From contig CP142455.1 of NCBI GenBank assembly GCA_038049695.1, positions 21,985,501-22,049,500 on the forward strand: 64,000 nucleotides of DNA, written 5' to 3'. This DNA comes from Cinnamomum chago. Its lineage: Eukaryota; Streptophyta; Magnoliopsida; Laurales; Lauraceae. The notes under the pieces are model-generated. The model was not told the origin of the DNA, ran no database searches, and saw nothing but the letters and a program-made list of their open reading frames with translations. This document shows, in pieces, positions 23,401 through 34,422 of this stretch. Position 1 is the first letter of the stretch. Every line of letters starts with the position of its first letter. The position numbers and the translations under genes were made by a program.

Positions 23401-25195
23401 TATGTTATATAATGAATCTCAGTTATTGTGAACTAGTTATTTCTTTGATCTCATTTTGGGAGTGGGGATTGCTTTGATAGTTTTATTAGCTTCTGGCAGT
23501 TCTCATGAACTTGCTAATAGGCTTTGCACTTAGCTGAATGAACTTAGTTAAGCTTGCTCGGTTCTGAGATCAAATTGATAGTCAAACCTAGAGAACCACA
23601 TGTTGTCCTTCCCATCCTAGCCTATGAAGTCTAATCCAATTGGGTTAAAGCTTATTTTGCTGTTGTCCTGTCCATCCTAGCCTATGAAATCTGATCCAAT
23701 TGGTTTAAAGCTTATTTTGATTTGTCTTGTCTTGAGAGTGAACTTGACTCCATTGGTCTGAGTGGGACAAGCCAAATGGTCTGATCAAGTCCAATTCAAT
23801 TGGGTTCCCTGCCACATGACCAGTACAGACTAACTATCAAACCAAACTATACTGCAACAGGATACGAATTCCCTGCCATGCCCTTTAGCTCCCAAGATAA
23901 CCGGACCTCACTCTCTATATTGCAACGCACTATCAAACCAAACTATACTGCAACAAGATACGAATTCCCTGCCTGTAATGCAGTTCATTCTTTAGAGGGT
24001 TGAATATCTGATAAAGTATTCTTTTTTGTTGCATGTTTGCTACGTATTGATCCATACATGGTCAGCAGTACTTGAATTGCCTGAAAATGTAAAGAATTTC
24101 CATACGACCAACTTGTGCAGTATAAAGCCATTAATAGGCCTAATATCTTGAAACCAAGGGCCAGGATCAGTTGATCAACTTGACTTCTCATGTTTCCCTG
24201 GCCATACTATTTCTATATGCCATCTCTTTGATGATTGGTCATGCCTCTATTTTATTTTTCTGAGGAAAACGCAAGGGCGCTGCAAAGTGCAGCATCATGA
24301 ATTGAATTGATTGATACAATCAGAGTTGGCAAAGGTTATGAATTTATTTCATTACCTTTGTCATACTTGATAGCATCAGAAATAGGTCCAATTTCTAGTA
24401 ACTCTTAACTATTTCTAAAAGTGGTTAAAATTTAAATAGAAATGATGAATATCCACAGAACCTCCAAATACTCTCCCCCCTTTAATGAAAAATGAATGAA
24501 GGGGATGAACAACAATTTTTTTTTCTCCTAAGTAATTATATTCCCAAAAGTAAAAAAGTAAATGATTGGAATGCTCCAAAATAAATGCCAATCCACAACT
24601 TTGAACGGCAGCTGAGAATGACCTCCCACATAAAAGCTTAAGCCCTATGCTCAAAATCCAAGAGAGAATGATCTAGATGCATACCATAGAAGGCAGCGAG
24701 GAACCGAAGAGGGAAAAGACACAGCTCTCATCCTGGTCCAGGGAACAATATAAAATCAGAAACCTAGAGACCCACAACACAGATAGCTCCAAACACATCT
24801 GGGGCCTGGAGGGCTCCAAAACACTGGGAACTCACAACCCGGAGAGCACCAAAACAGAATCCATGCCTAATCTTCGGGACAAAAAGGATACAAAGATTTG
24901 AGGAGAGCTTTATATCTTCAGAAACCAGAGTGAAAGCTGCTCATAAAGGAATGTGAATAGAGGTTCTATTCGTGCAAAGATTCCAAGAGAGGAGATTCGT
25001 TGAGGTGCTTTAGAACTTCTATTTTTGTTCTGACTTCCCAGCAGTTACCACCTTTGCTTTGCTAGTAGCACTATCAATTGCTCTTTCTGAGGTTGGCCTT
25101 TCTGAGGCAGCTTTGGGGCTAGTCAATTGCTCTTTCTGGGGTTGGTCTTTCTGCCGGCGGTACTGGACCCAGACTTCATGCATCTCATGCGTTTA
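23007..25195. repeat. Segmental duplication, copy 1 (flank of TMN-B)
   Basis: This region pairs with 50577-51373 plus 53865-55578. The match is high throughout and ends near 25195/55578. In the second copy it is interrupted by a solo LTR (51393-53845) and a SINE (54528-54743). This copy lacks both insertions and shows the empty sites. It also carries a local duplication of 'actatcaaaccaaactata' (about 23829 and 23930). Confidence 0.85.
25019..25193 (-). pseudogene. Candidate last-exon remnant of an unknown minus-strand gene (copy 1)
   Basis: On the minus strand a frame reads THEMHEVWVQ, then a Gln/Lys-rich part (RRQKDQPQKEQ), a Ser/Ala/Thr-rich part (LTSPKAASERPTS) and ends VVTAGKSEQK before a TAG. 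The same frame is kept in the duplicate at 55387-55631. In this copy the codon three before HEM is TAA where the duplicate has CAA, and the match stops just upstream. I do not recognise the protein. It could be non-coding. Confidence 0.3.
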
Positions 25196-25480
25196 CATAG
25201 AGAGGAGGTGGGGCGTGTAAATCTGTCTAAGCTGTCACACTCATGGTGGGGACTTATGTGAGTGTGCCTTTGAGTACTTACCTTAAAAAAAAGTGTACTT
25301 TTATTTATATCATTAAAAAAATTAAGTAAATGAATAAATAAAAGTGCGCTTTTATTTGCATTACTAATAGTGGCATTGCTGGGAATATATTTCTACATGC
25401 ACGGTCCGGATCCAGTGCAATAACATTAGTTTTTACAGCACTTTGTTTCCCACTGAGAGTATGCAAAAATAAAAAATATA

Positions 25481-25716
25481 ACCCCAAGGGGTTGGCCGAG
25501 TGGTCAGGACCACGGTTCCTCCCTCTTCCGGAGCTAGAGGTCCTGGTATCGACTCCCGGTTCCCCCCTCTTCAGGAACCGAAGGTTGAGTCCACTTGTGC
25601 TACCACCAAGGGCCACTCCTAGGGGCCACAGGGGTTTTACCCGGCTTCTCTCTGGGCCCGGAGGGATGAGTCTAGTCCAAAGGATTGGGAACCCTCCGTT
25701 AGCAAAAAAAAAAATA
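25481..25716 (+). mobile_element. tRNA-derived SINE (family A), full copy
   Basis: The head contains a Pol III A box (ggccgagtggt, about 25494) and a B-box-like ggtatcgactccc (25545-25557) at tRNA spacing. A non-tRNA body and an A-rich tail follow. A 16-bp target duplication aaaaataaaaaatata lies at 25465-25480 and 25717-25732. The same family recurs at 54528-54743 and, truncated, near 56581. Confidence 0.85.
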
Positions 25717-25739
25717 AAAAATAAAAAATATAAAAAAAT

Positions 25740-26600
25740 GATAATGTGCAAAGATTGTATTAAAATCTCTTTCAGAAAAGCATGCATTTCTTTTTTGGCC
25801 CATTGATGATTTCAATGCCCACGTTGTTTCCACACAGTAGAGATAAAAAGGAAAAAAGAAAAAAAAACAGAGAAAACAAATAATCACAGAAAATCCCATT
25901 AGTATTTCATGGGCCACTCATCCGGTCTACCTATGAAAAGTTTAAAATCAATGAAAGTTTGCATCCCTCTAATTTGTCGTCCTTAGCAAGTCTCAGCAGA
26001 CATCTAGCATCAGATTAATATAAGGCTAGCACAGTAGTCCGTACTGAGCACAAGTATGCCCATACAAACTACAATGCAAATATTCATAAAATTGAAAAAT
26101 AAGCATTGACTTGAATGACAATCCAAATAGAATGTACAGTGGTAAAATTTTAAAAATAAAATAAAGAAAAGGAAACATATGACCCGTACCTATTTTCACA
26201 ATTGAGAGTAGATGGAGCAGAAAGAGAATAGGAAACGTGAAGCATAACAAAATGGGAGAATTTGCAGAAATGGAATATAAGTTGTCGACAGAAAGGGGTT
26301 TTTACCAAAATCAAAAGAGGAAAAGTGGGGAATAGACTAGCGATGAATCAAGAGATGGTGTAAATGCAAAACTCGAGAGATAGCGAGAGGCTTTGGAAAA
26401 TAAATAATTTAAAATAAGTCAAATAAAGACTGAATATTTGAATTGCAATTTTCAGTGGGCATATACAAAGAGATGAAACTAATGTGAGAATTGAAGCCAA
26501 GGAGGTACAATAAATAGATTCTTTCTATTACCTTTGCTCGATAATTAATAAGAACGAGGAGAATGATGAAGGTGTTTAATATAAGATAAAAGTAGGATAG
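25740..26600. other. Intergenic sequence
   Basis: AT-rich. No gene or element ends seen. Frames on the minus strand are low-complexity and hydrophobic by composition. Confidence 0.5.
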
Positions 26601-26604
26601 TTGA

Positions 26605-27088
26605 ATCGGAGACTTGTTTCTAAGGTACTTTGTGATCAACGAATGCCAACACGATTGAAAGAAAAAGTTTACGAGATAGCAATTAAACTAATTATGACCC
26701 ATGGGGCAGAATGTTGGCCAATCAAGGAGTAACATATGCATAAAATGGATGTAGCAAAGATAAAAATGTTGAGTTGGTTGTGCGGTAAAATTAGAAAAGA
26801 TACAATTAGAAATGAGCGCTTTTGAGAGCCACCCGCTTGAGATGGTCTAGGCATATCAAAAGCAAGCCGGCAATTGTGGCAACAAAAAAAAGTTCGGCTA
26901 TACAGGTTGATGGCCCACCAAGAGGAAGGGGTAAGCCGAAGTAGATATGGATGGAGGTAGTAAAATCAAATTTGAAGAAGTTCAACTTATCTGAGCACTT
27001 GGCTCAGGATATATCAGAATATATAAACAAAATTCATGCAATCAATCCCAACATAGTTGGGACAAGGCTTTGATGATGATGATGATAT
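26605..27088 (+). mobile_element. RTE-type LINE remnant (3' end, decayed)
   Basis: Despite stops and shifts, the plus strand shows the C-terminal part of an RTE-clade reverse transcriptase: LCDQRMPTRLKEKVYEIA, then GAECWP, then KMLSWLCGKIRKD. A GPPRGRGKPK-like segment and a closing LAQDISEY...IHAINPN follow. The 3' end is the characteristic 'agttgggacaaggctt' plus a (TGA)n tail (27070-27087). The element is 5'-truncated and dead. Confidence 0.8.
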
Positions 27089-27777
27089 ACTCAATTTGAC
27101 GATGGGACTAGATACTATTATACTGAAATGTGAGGAATTGTGATAATAATGAGCGGCATTCAATTTGAGGGTTCATATTTTAATAGGTGGGCCTCACCAT
27201 GGAGTTATGGGTCAAGGGGAATTCAAAGATTTGTTTGGCGCCCACCTATGTACTAAAGATTGACCCCACGTTGTCATCCTAATCATTTCACCCACGGCCC
27301 ACAAATCTCCACCTTTAAATATGGGTGGATAGTTGATCGCGGACTCAGTCCATTCGGATGGGTTTATAAACTCCACAGATCCATTGTAATTCACTATTCA
27401 GGGGGCTCTCAGTGTGTGGTCCATTGAGATGATGTACGATCAGGTGGGCCCTATTATGAGGTGCACACAGATGCGCATAAAAAAAAGGTGCGCGTTGTGG
27501 GATCACCGCTGCAGCATGCATCTATGTTTTTGTTTGAATAATGACTAAATAATGTCACTGAACAGTGACTAAACAAGGTATGAGCTCTGGAGATTACAAC
27601 CCTTCGTTTACTATGCCCAAGGTCAGTGCCACTTTTAACTGCCAATTTACTGCCAACAATCATGAGTGATCCCATTATCTGTGATTTTAGCAAATCCATT
27701 AAATCTTGGTTTGACATTATTTATGGTATGGATAAACCTAACCAACGAGTGGTTTCCAGGTAGTGTGGTGCTCCGCC

Positions 27778-28318
27778 TTGAGATGTCAAATGGGCCCGGC
27801 CATCCCGTTTCGGGACGGCAAGGCCCTGTCAACGACACGGCCCACCAGCATGGCTTGTGCTGGGCTAAGGGTACCAGGCACGACAGGCCCATTTGGCATG
27901 GTAGGCACGTAGAAGGGTCGGCTCGCGAGGCACGATAAGCCTGGCATGCTAGGCATAGCCCACCTGGCCCGTCCAAAAATGACTATTGTTTTAAAAAATT
28001 ATCCATTTTACCCTCCTTAACAGCCATAAAACAGTAATATAAGGGGTATTTTGTGTCCTTTTCAATTTTACAAAGTTTATAAATACTCTAACTCTCTCAT
28101 TCTTTCCAGTGGAGTATGCCGAGCTTGATCGGACCACGTAAATATTTTTGTCATTCTCTGTGCTTGTGTTCTAATTTTTAATTTTAATACCGAAAATCGA
28201 AAAAAAATTAAAAGAGGCACGCCGAGCATGGCAAGCACGAAGGCACGGTAAGGCTTGGCCCTTGGCCCGTTTGGGCCTAGATTTGGGCGGGCCGTGCTTG
28301 GCCGTTTGATATGCCTAA
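27778..28318. mobile_element. hAT-like non-autonomous element with GGCCCGG-rich ends
   Basis: It begins ttgagatgtcaaatggg and ends cgtttgatatgcctaa, imperfect inverted repeats. The flanks ctccgcct and ctgcgtcc match at 5 of 8 bases, so the target duplication is weak. The interior ('acagccataaaac', 'aaggggtattttg') is shared with the element at 56091, showing they are one family. Confidence 0.6.
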
Positions 28319-30540
28319 CTGCGTCCATTTTAAAAACATGGGTGGAGGCCACCTTTGGAAAACCCAAACCTTATATTAGCCCTAGTACCATTGTAGCGAT
28401 CAAATGATAGATTATTATTTAATTAATGAGATGACCACCACTGGATCAACTAAATCTGAAATCTATGATTAACTTTCTTTACGTTTTTTTTGTTCTTTTT
28501 AATGGGTAGAAATGGAAGCAGCTGCTTATGCGTGTGAAATGTGGTGATCAATTCATCCGTTGGTCCACTAAGTAGACTCTGATGATTCAGGTAAAGAGTA
28601 TACAATGAGTCTTAGGGCTATGGATCGCTTTAAATTTCTCAAATGTGGGCCCCACCCATGTTTTTAATCTGGTGTTGCGCCATAGTTCCTAAAATGATGT
28701 TTTTACTTTTTTTCTTTTCTTTTTTTTCCAAATTTAAACTCAAGCCAGGGAACGTATTCATGTGGGGGTGAAATGTTCTCTTTGTTAATCAATGGGCTTT
28801 TATGCTGCAATGAGGATCAAGATTTTCCCACTGCCTGATGTTTTTTTAAAGTTTTTTACCTACTTAACCGCATAATTATAGTTTAAGCCTCTAATCATTT
28901 CGTAAACATCCAAAAAATGATAAGTAGATTAGTGGGGCCTATTTTTTAAAATGGTCTCATATAATAGTGGGGCCTATTTTTTTTTTTTTTTCAAAACTTC
29001 AAGAATTATTGTTGGATCCGATGTCCCATGCCATACATATATTTTAAACTGAATCATGGATCCAATCCAGTGGGCCCTGATTGAAATAAAACATGTTGGG
29101 TTTGGAAAGAAGATAAACCATCCCATTCGATTGTATCTAATACAGTACATTGTTTATCTTAAAACTCAAATCAGATTAATTATCTTAGAATACTAAGCAA
29201 ACTAAACTTTCTAATAAGTGAGTACAAATGTGATATTCTTGGTCTTAGTTACAAACGTGATTATCTTAGTTACTTATATGTTTATTTATTAAGAATAATT
29301 CATATGAAATTAAAAGTAATTTTTTGTACATTGAAAAATATATTTAAGCAATTAATATGTAAAATGACTTTTTGTCGTTTCTATTAACTTTCACAATTAG
29401 GTGCATTGTTAGATCAATAATTAAGAAATAAGAAATTAAGTATGCCAATTTGATTTTAAACAAATTAATTTTCAAAATAGTCGGCGGGCCCACATTAGAT
29501 TAACCTGAAAATCAAATTGCATAATGATGGTTTTTCCTCTTCTAACCTAAGCTCATATTAAAATGATTTTGAGAATTAAATTAATTCTATATAATTTAAT
29601 TCTTAATAGAGCATATCTTTGAGTCGTTGGACCCATATCAGTTTGGTTTAAAAAAAATACGTTGCTTTCGTGTAATTTTATTTTTAAAATAACATATTTG
29701 TGAGGTGGGCCCACATCAGCTTATTTCGAAATCGGATTGTGCAATGATGGTTTTTCTATTTTTTTTGGTGGGCCCACATCTAAATCTACTTATTTTTTTA
29801 TTTATTAGTCTTTAAATTTAGTGCATGATTAGAAAAATAAATATAAAATAAAGAAAAGTGTATGATTGGAATGACATGACAATGTGTTGGTTTCTCTTTC
29901 CTCCGCCCCCTTATATGGCTTTCTCTGTTTGGTCCAAACAGGGTTCCTATTTGGACCAAACAGGGAATCCGGTTCCTAAAATATAGCGCGCTATACCGTA
30001 GCCTAGACTCTCACTCTCAGTTAGAGTTGAGACCCACCATTACACTAATCCGCACAAAACATTTGAGTAGTGGCCCACGTCCACCCCATGGGAACGGTCT
30101 CACAATATCCAGTACGGGTCCCACATGATGAATATTCCCTCCAGTGATATAAGTATCACCCTCAAATATCAGTTCATTAGGAGTGGGTCCTACCATGAAC
30201 TGACGTTTGATCATCACGTTTCTGTTATGTGTGCTCGCTCAATAGGATGGTGGGGCCTACAGAGCTGAGATTTGAGGATAGAATAGAATAGAATAGATAC
30301 ATTATTAAAAAGGAGGGTTCAAAAAGGAGGGGATGAATATGGTGCTCATCTTGGACGGTCCGGATTTATTATCATTATCATGTGGTCCCCACGGTGAGCC
30401 AATCTCAAGGAGAGGGTGATGCCAGCTGGGCATGCTGCTTGGCCAATGCTGGGCTTTCTGTTGTAGACGTGGAAAAAAGCTTCCCGCCTCCAGTGCAGTT
30501 GGAAGGCTCTGTCTCGTCGAGAAACCATACAGTCAGCACT
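28319..30540. other. Intergenic DNA upstream of the amplified array
   Basis: AT-rich with several scattered GTGGGCCC(CA) words and a short (ATAGA)n run at about 30276-30299. No gene supported. Confidence 0.5.
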
Positions 30541-30557
30541 CCTCAGTCATTGCTTCG

Positions 30558-30566
30558 TCTATATAA
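30558..30566 (+). promoter_or_regulatory. Candidate TATA box of the array gene
   Basis: TCTATATAA lies about 30 bases upstream of a pyrimidine-rich start region (about 30590-30605). It occurs only before unit 1. No equivalent precedes units 2-8. Confidence 0.5.
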
Positions 30567-30594
30567 TCTTCTTTCTCCAAAGAAGCAATACCCT

Positions 30595-30689
30595 CATCCA
30601 TTTCATTTTCTGCCCTAATCTCTTGGAGCGCAGAGCGATAGCGAAGTAGCGAAAGCAACTTTCACGACAAGAAACACCAATTGGATCGG
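30595..30689 (+). other. Candidate untranslated exon 1 of the array gene
   Basis: The sequence looks like a plant 5' leader (ctcatccatttcattttctg onward). It has no ATG and ends ttggatcgg before a donor gtaaaa at 30690. Spliced to the acceptor at 31886, the first AUG of the mRNA would be the ATG at 31892. It is outside the repeat unit and exists once. Confidence 0.5.
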
Positions 30690-31567
30690 GTAAAACCATC
30701 TCTACATTCTTCTACTCTATACTGTTAAATCTAAGTGATCTACTTTGCAAATTGCAATCTCATATATGAGTTTTAGTTTTTGGTAGATTTGAGTACTGTT
30801 TGGATGTTTTTCTTTTAGTTTCAATGTTAGTGCAGCTTGCTAAGTTTCGTTTCTCTTAGACAATGAAGTGGCCGACTCGGCCATTCTCTGTATCTCTCTC
30901 TCCCTAATGCATGTGATTTGGGAGACGATTTGGTCCCATTCCATTCCACGAAAAGTAAAATAAAAAAAGGAGCGAACGTCTCTCATAATCTCATTTCCTC
31001 AAAATTTGACGTATTCTCGATTTCTTGGTTTTTGGAGGTAAATTCGATCTAATTTTTCAACATCTGGAATATCTCTTCGTTTCAATGTTCCCCCTCAGGT
31101 CTTTTCCATTGCTTAATTGAATTGTTCTCTCTCTAGTTGTAAAATTCCTGTTTTGGTTTTGCATTGGACTCAATCTGTCTTTGGTATATGGATTCCTGTT
31201 TCAGTTTATCTGTGGGCATTTGTTTTCCAAAGAATGAAAATGAAGACAAAAATTATTTTCTGCTGTTCCATTTGTGGGGGTTTATGTTTTGAGGGAAAAT
31301 CATTTCCCACGATTTTCACTGTAAGTGGTTTTGGATGGAGAGCATTTTCTCTGTGGATTCCTACACAAGAGGTGGAAAGTGGAAACAGATCTAGAGCAGA
31401 AAATATAATGTTGTTGTGCGCTGCTAACAACATGGGTTTTTAGATTTTGGAAAAAATGTAGTCATTGTGGAAACAAAATGCTGTGCAGAATTTGTTGTGC
31501 TCAAATATGTTCTTAGTGCAGTTTCTTTTCAAGGTTTTTAAATTCTTTGAGAATGGTCTGGGTCTTA

Positions 31568-31684
31568 GCATGTTGGTTTGGTTTTGGGATGTCGATCTGG
31601 GCCTTGGCATGTTAGTTTGGTTTTGGGATGTCGATCTGGGCCTTGGCATGTTGGTTTGGTTTGGAATGTTCTTTTTTACTTTGG
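31568..31684 (+). repeat. 39-bp minisatellite inside the array unit
   Basis: The unit gcatgttggtttggttttgg... is present three times in unit 1 (31568, 31607, 31646) and twice in the others checked (for example 33912 and 33951). It lies in the predicted intron, about 250 bases before the coding exon. Copy number differs between units. Confidence 0.85.
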
Positions 31685-31891
31685 GCCTTGTCTGGGTCAT
31701 GTTTTGTAATGTGTGTTTGTGAGGTTTTTTCTCTGGAGGGGCTCTTTTGGGTTCTGTTTCTTTGCTTTGTGCATAATATATATACATATATATATCCCTC
31801 TTTTCCACCGTTGAATCAGTTAGTTGTTTTTTCCCCTTTTGTGATCACACCTTAAGGAGCTGGATGTATTTTTTTCTTGTTGCCAGCTGAA

Positions 31892-32119
31892 ATGGAAAAC
31901 ATCAGTGAAGAGAAGCATCGCGAACTCGTGAAAGAACAAGAATGTCTTACCTGTTACCTCAAGGATCCCAACGGCAGTACAAGATTTAGAAATAAGAATG
32001 CCCTTAATAATCTTAACATCGTGCATAGAACCTACAAATTCAAATGTAACAAGTGCAACCAAGTGTTCAAGCGTGCTATTGACAAGGTCATCCATGACCA
32101 AGTGATGAAGAATAAGTAG
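31892..32119 (+). CDS. Array unit 1: small CXXC zinc-ribbon-like protein, 75 aa
   Basis: I do not recognise the family. The protein has a charged N-terminus (SEEKHRELVKEQE). Two CXXC pairs follow, Cys18-Cys21 and Cys52-Cys55, thirty residues apart, as in four-cysteine zinc ribbons. After the second pair, CNKCNQVFKRAIDKVIH resembles the first half of a C2H2 finger (C-X2-C-X12-His68), but the second His is missing. The C-terminus is basic (VMKNK). The ATG lies five bases after a good acceptor (cttgttgccag, ending 31886). A TAG is followed four bases later by a donor at 32124, then a 73-nt intron to 32196, so the last intron lies in the 3' UTR. This is the only unit with its own promoter and exon 1. 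Confidence 0.6.
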   Translation: MENISEEKHRELVKEQECLTCYLKDPNGSTRFRNKNALNNLNIVHRTYKFKCNKCNQVFKRAIDKVIHDQVMKNK

Positions 32120-32123
32120 CGAA

Positions 32124-32196
32124 GTAAGTTATAATATACATTTTCTTTTTAACTTTTATCCAATTTTTTTTTCTAATAGATATCTATATTATGCAG
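32124..32196 (+). other. Unit 1 intron 2 (3' UTR intron), repeated in every unit
   Basis: Donor cgaa/gtaagtt and acceptor attatgcag/gcaatg enclose 73 T-rich bases. In units 6-8 the donor is improved to gag/gtaagtt. Because the stop codon is only a few bases upstream of the junction, the arrangement should not trigger nonsense-mediated decay. Confidence 0.55.
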
Positions 32197-32373
32197 GCAA
32201 TGCTGGCGGCTTGTGGATTGGGAGTGCCTCTTCGAGATTCCTCATTTCCCCAGCCACTTACAGTGTCATATTTTCTTCTATCACATATTAGATCGTGAAT
32301 TTTGGCTATTGACTACCGTTAAGTAGTTGTTTCTTTTTGTTATCCAACTTTCACTAAAGTTCATAGATCATTT

Positions 32374-33163
32374 TGCTCTTACATGGATGCTGGTGTACGT
32401 TTATTGTTTTGGATCTTCTAGCTTGTTTATCATGCTTAAGGTGCACAACTCAGAACATGCTAGAGGTTAGTGAATGATTGCATTTATGGCCTAATGATAT
32501 GTCAATACAATTGCAGGGAGTAGTTTGGTGCAGCGCGTCTGTTTCACACATCCAAATGTGGGAGATGTATCTTTTGTTGCAGTTTGTTGCGACTCAAGTG
32601 CAGATGCCTTCTTGTTCTTGATGTTGCTGAAAATGTCATTTCTGTATGTTTTCATACATAGTTCTCATCCTAGCAGTTGAAATGTTTCATTCCATTCGCG
32701 GTCTTTGTGGTCGCATTTCATTTTGTTTTGCTATTTCTTTTCTTATAGTATACGTTATATCATGAATCTCAGCTATTGTGAACTAGTTATTTCCTTGATC
32801 TCATTTTGGGAGTGGGGATTGCTTTGGTAGTTTTATTAGCTTCCTGCAGTTCTCAGGAACTTCCTAATAGACTTTGCACTTAGCTGAACGAACTTAGTAC
32901 TGCGTGCTCGGTTCTGAGTTCAAATTGGAAGTCAAACCTGGATGACTACATGTTGTCCTTCCCATCCTAGCCTATGAAGTCTATTCGAATTGGGTGAAAG
33001 CTTATTTTGCTGTTGTCCTGTCCATCCTAGCCTATGAAGTCTGATCCAATTTGTTTAAAGCTAATTTTGATTTGTCTCGTCTTGGGAGTCAACTTGACTC
33101 CATTTGTCTGAGTGGGACAAGCCAAATGGTCTGATCGTGTCCAATTCAATTGGGTTCCTTGCC
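32374..33163 (+). repeat. TMN-B 3'-flank segment inside the array unit
   Basis: About 790 bp almost matching 23008-23807 downstream of TMN-B. The joint at about 32371 (catagatca then ttttgctcttac) marks where an unrelated 3' exon was fused to the TMN flank. All eight units carry it, so the fusion preceded amplification. Confidence 0.85.
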
Positions 33164-34194
33164 TTTCCTTTTGCTTCAATGTTCGTGCTACTTGCTAAGT
33201 TTCGTTTCTATTAGACAATGAAGTGGCCGACTCGGCCGTTCTCTGTATCTCTCTCCCTAATGCATGTGATTTGGGGGACGATTTGGTCCCATTCCATTCC
33301 ACGAGAAGTAAAATCAAAACAGGAGCGAACGTCTCTCATTTCCTCAAAATTCGACGTATCCTCGATTTCTTGGTTTTTGGAAGTAAATTCGATCTAATTT
33401 TTGAACATCTGGAATATCTCTTCGCGTCGATGTTCCCTCTCAGGTCTTTTCCATTGCTTAATTGAATTGTTCTCTCTCTAGTTGTTAGATTCGTTTTTTG
33501 GTTTTGCATTGGACTCGATCTGTCTTTGGAATATGGATTCCTGTTTCAGTTTCTCCGTGGGCATTTGTTTTCCAAAGAATGAAAATGAAGACGAAAATGA
33601 TTTTCTGCTGTTCCATTTGTGGGGGTTTATGTTTTGAGGGAAAATCATTTCCCTGATTTTCACTGTAAGTGGTTTTGGATGGAGAGCATTTTCTCTGTGG
33701 AGTCCAACACAAGAGGTGGAAAGTGGAAACAGATCTAGTGCAGAAAATCTAAATGTTGTTGTGCGCTGCTAATAACATGGGCTTTTAGATTTTGGAAAAA
33801 AGTAGTCATTGTGGAAACAAAATGCCGTGCAGAATTTGTTGTGCTCAAATATGTTCTTAGTGTAGTTTCTTTTCAAGGTTTTTAAATTCTTTGAGAATGG
33901 TCTAGGTCTTGGCATGTTGGTTTGGTTTTGGGATGTCGATCTGGGCCTTGGCATGTTGGTTTGGTTTGGAATGTTCTTTTTTACTTTGGGCCTTGTCTGG
34001 GTCATGTTTTGTAATGTGTGTTTGTGAGGTTTTTTCTCTGGAGGGGCTCTTTTGGGTTCTGTTTCTTTGCTTTGTGCATAGTATATATACATATATATCC
34101 CTCTTTTCCACCGTTGAATCAGTTAGTTGTTTTTTCCCCTTTTGTGATCACACCTTAAGGAGCTGGATGTATTTTTTTCTTGTTGCCAGCTGAA

Positions 34195-34422
34195 ATGGAA
34201 AACATCAGTGAAGAGAAGCATCGCGAACTCGTGAAAGAACAAGAATGTCTTACCTGTTACCTCAAGGATCCCAACGGCAGTACAAGATTTAGAAATAAGA
34301 ATGCCCTTAATAATCTTAACATCGTGCATAGAACCTACAAATTCAAATGTAACAAGTGCAACCAAGTGTTCAAGCGTGCTATTGACAAGGTCATCCATGA
34401 CCAAGTGATGAAGAATAAGTAG
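34195..34422 (+). CDS. Array unit 2 coding exon, 75 aa
   Basis: The protein and the visible exon sequence match unit 1. Acceptor ccag and ATG are kept, as are all four cysteines, His45 and His68. There is no promoter or first exon in this unit, so it would be used only by read-through transcription from unit 1 or by an unseen internal promoter. Confidence 0.45.
   Translation: MENISEEKHRELVKEQECLTCYLKDPNGSTRFRNKNALNNLNIVHRTYKFKCNKCNQVFKRAIDKVIHDQVMKNK

Noticed and set aside
24677..24901. 74-75-codon plus-strand frames in both duplicates (24677-24901 and 55066-55293)
   Set aside because: They are similar because the DNA is duplicated; several substitutions and a frame-altering region argue against a protein. 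The minus-strand frame nearby is the better candidate.
25490..25560. A possible tRNA gene
   Set aside because: A and B boxes are present, but the sequence does not fold as a tRNA, continues into a body with an A tail, and has target duplications: it is a SINE.
25305..25806. Frames of 104-160 codons on both strands near 25.3-25.8 kb
   Set aside because: They are translations of the SINE and its A-rich tail.
31117..31443. 108-codon plus-strand frame in unit 1 intron 1
   Set aside because: It is broken by small indels in other units (cccacgatt against ccctgatt), so it behaves as non-coding.
31820..32101. Minus-strand 93-codon frames opposite each array exon (for example 31820-32101, 34123-34404, 36427-36708)
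   Set aside because: They are the antisense of the 75-codon exon. They have no domain and no splice or promoter context.
33223..33465. 60-80-codon frames near 'aatgaagtggccgactcg' in units 2-4
   Set aside because: They lie in the predicted intron, the ATG of one frame is lost in unit 7 (cattgaag), and indels between units break the frames.
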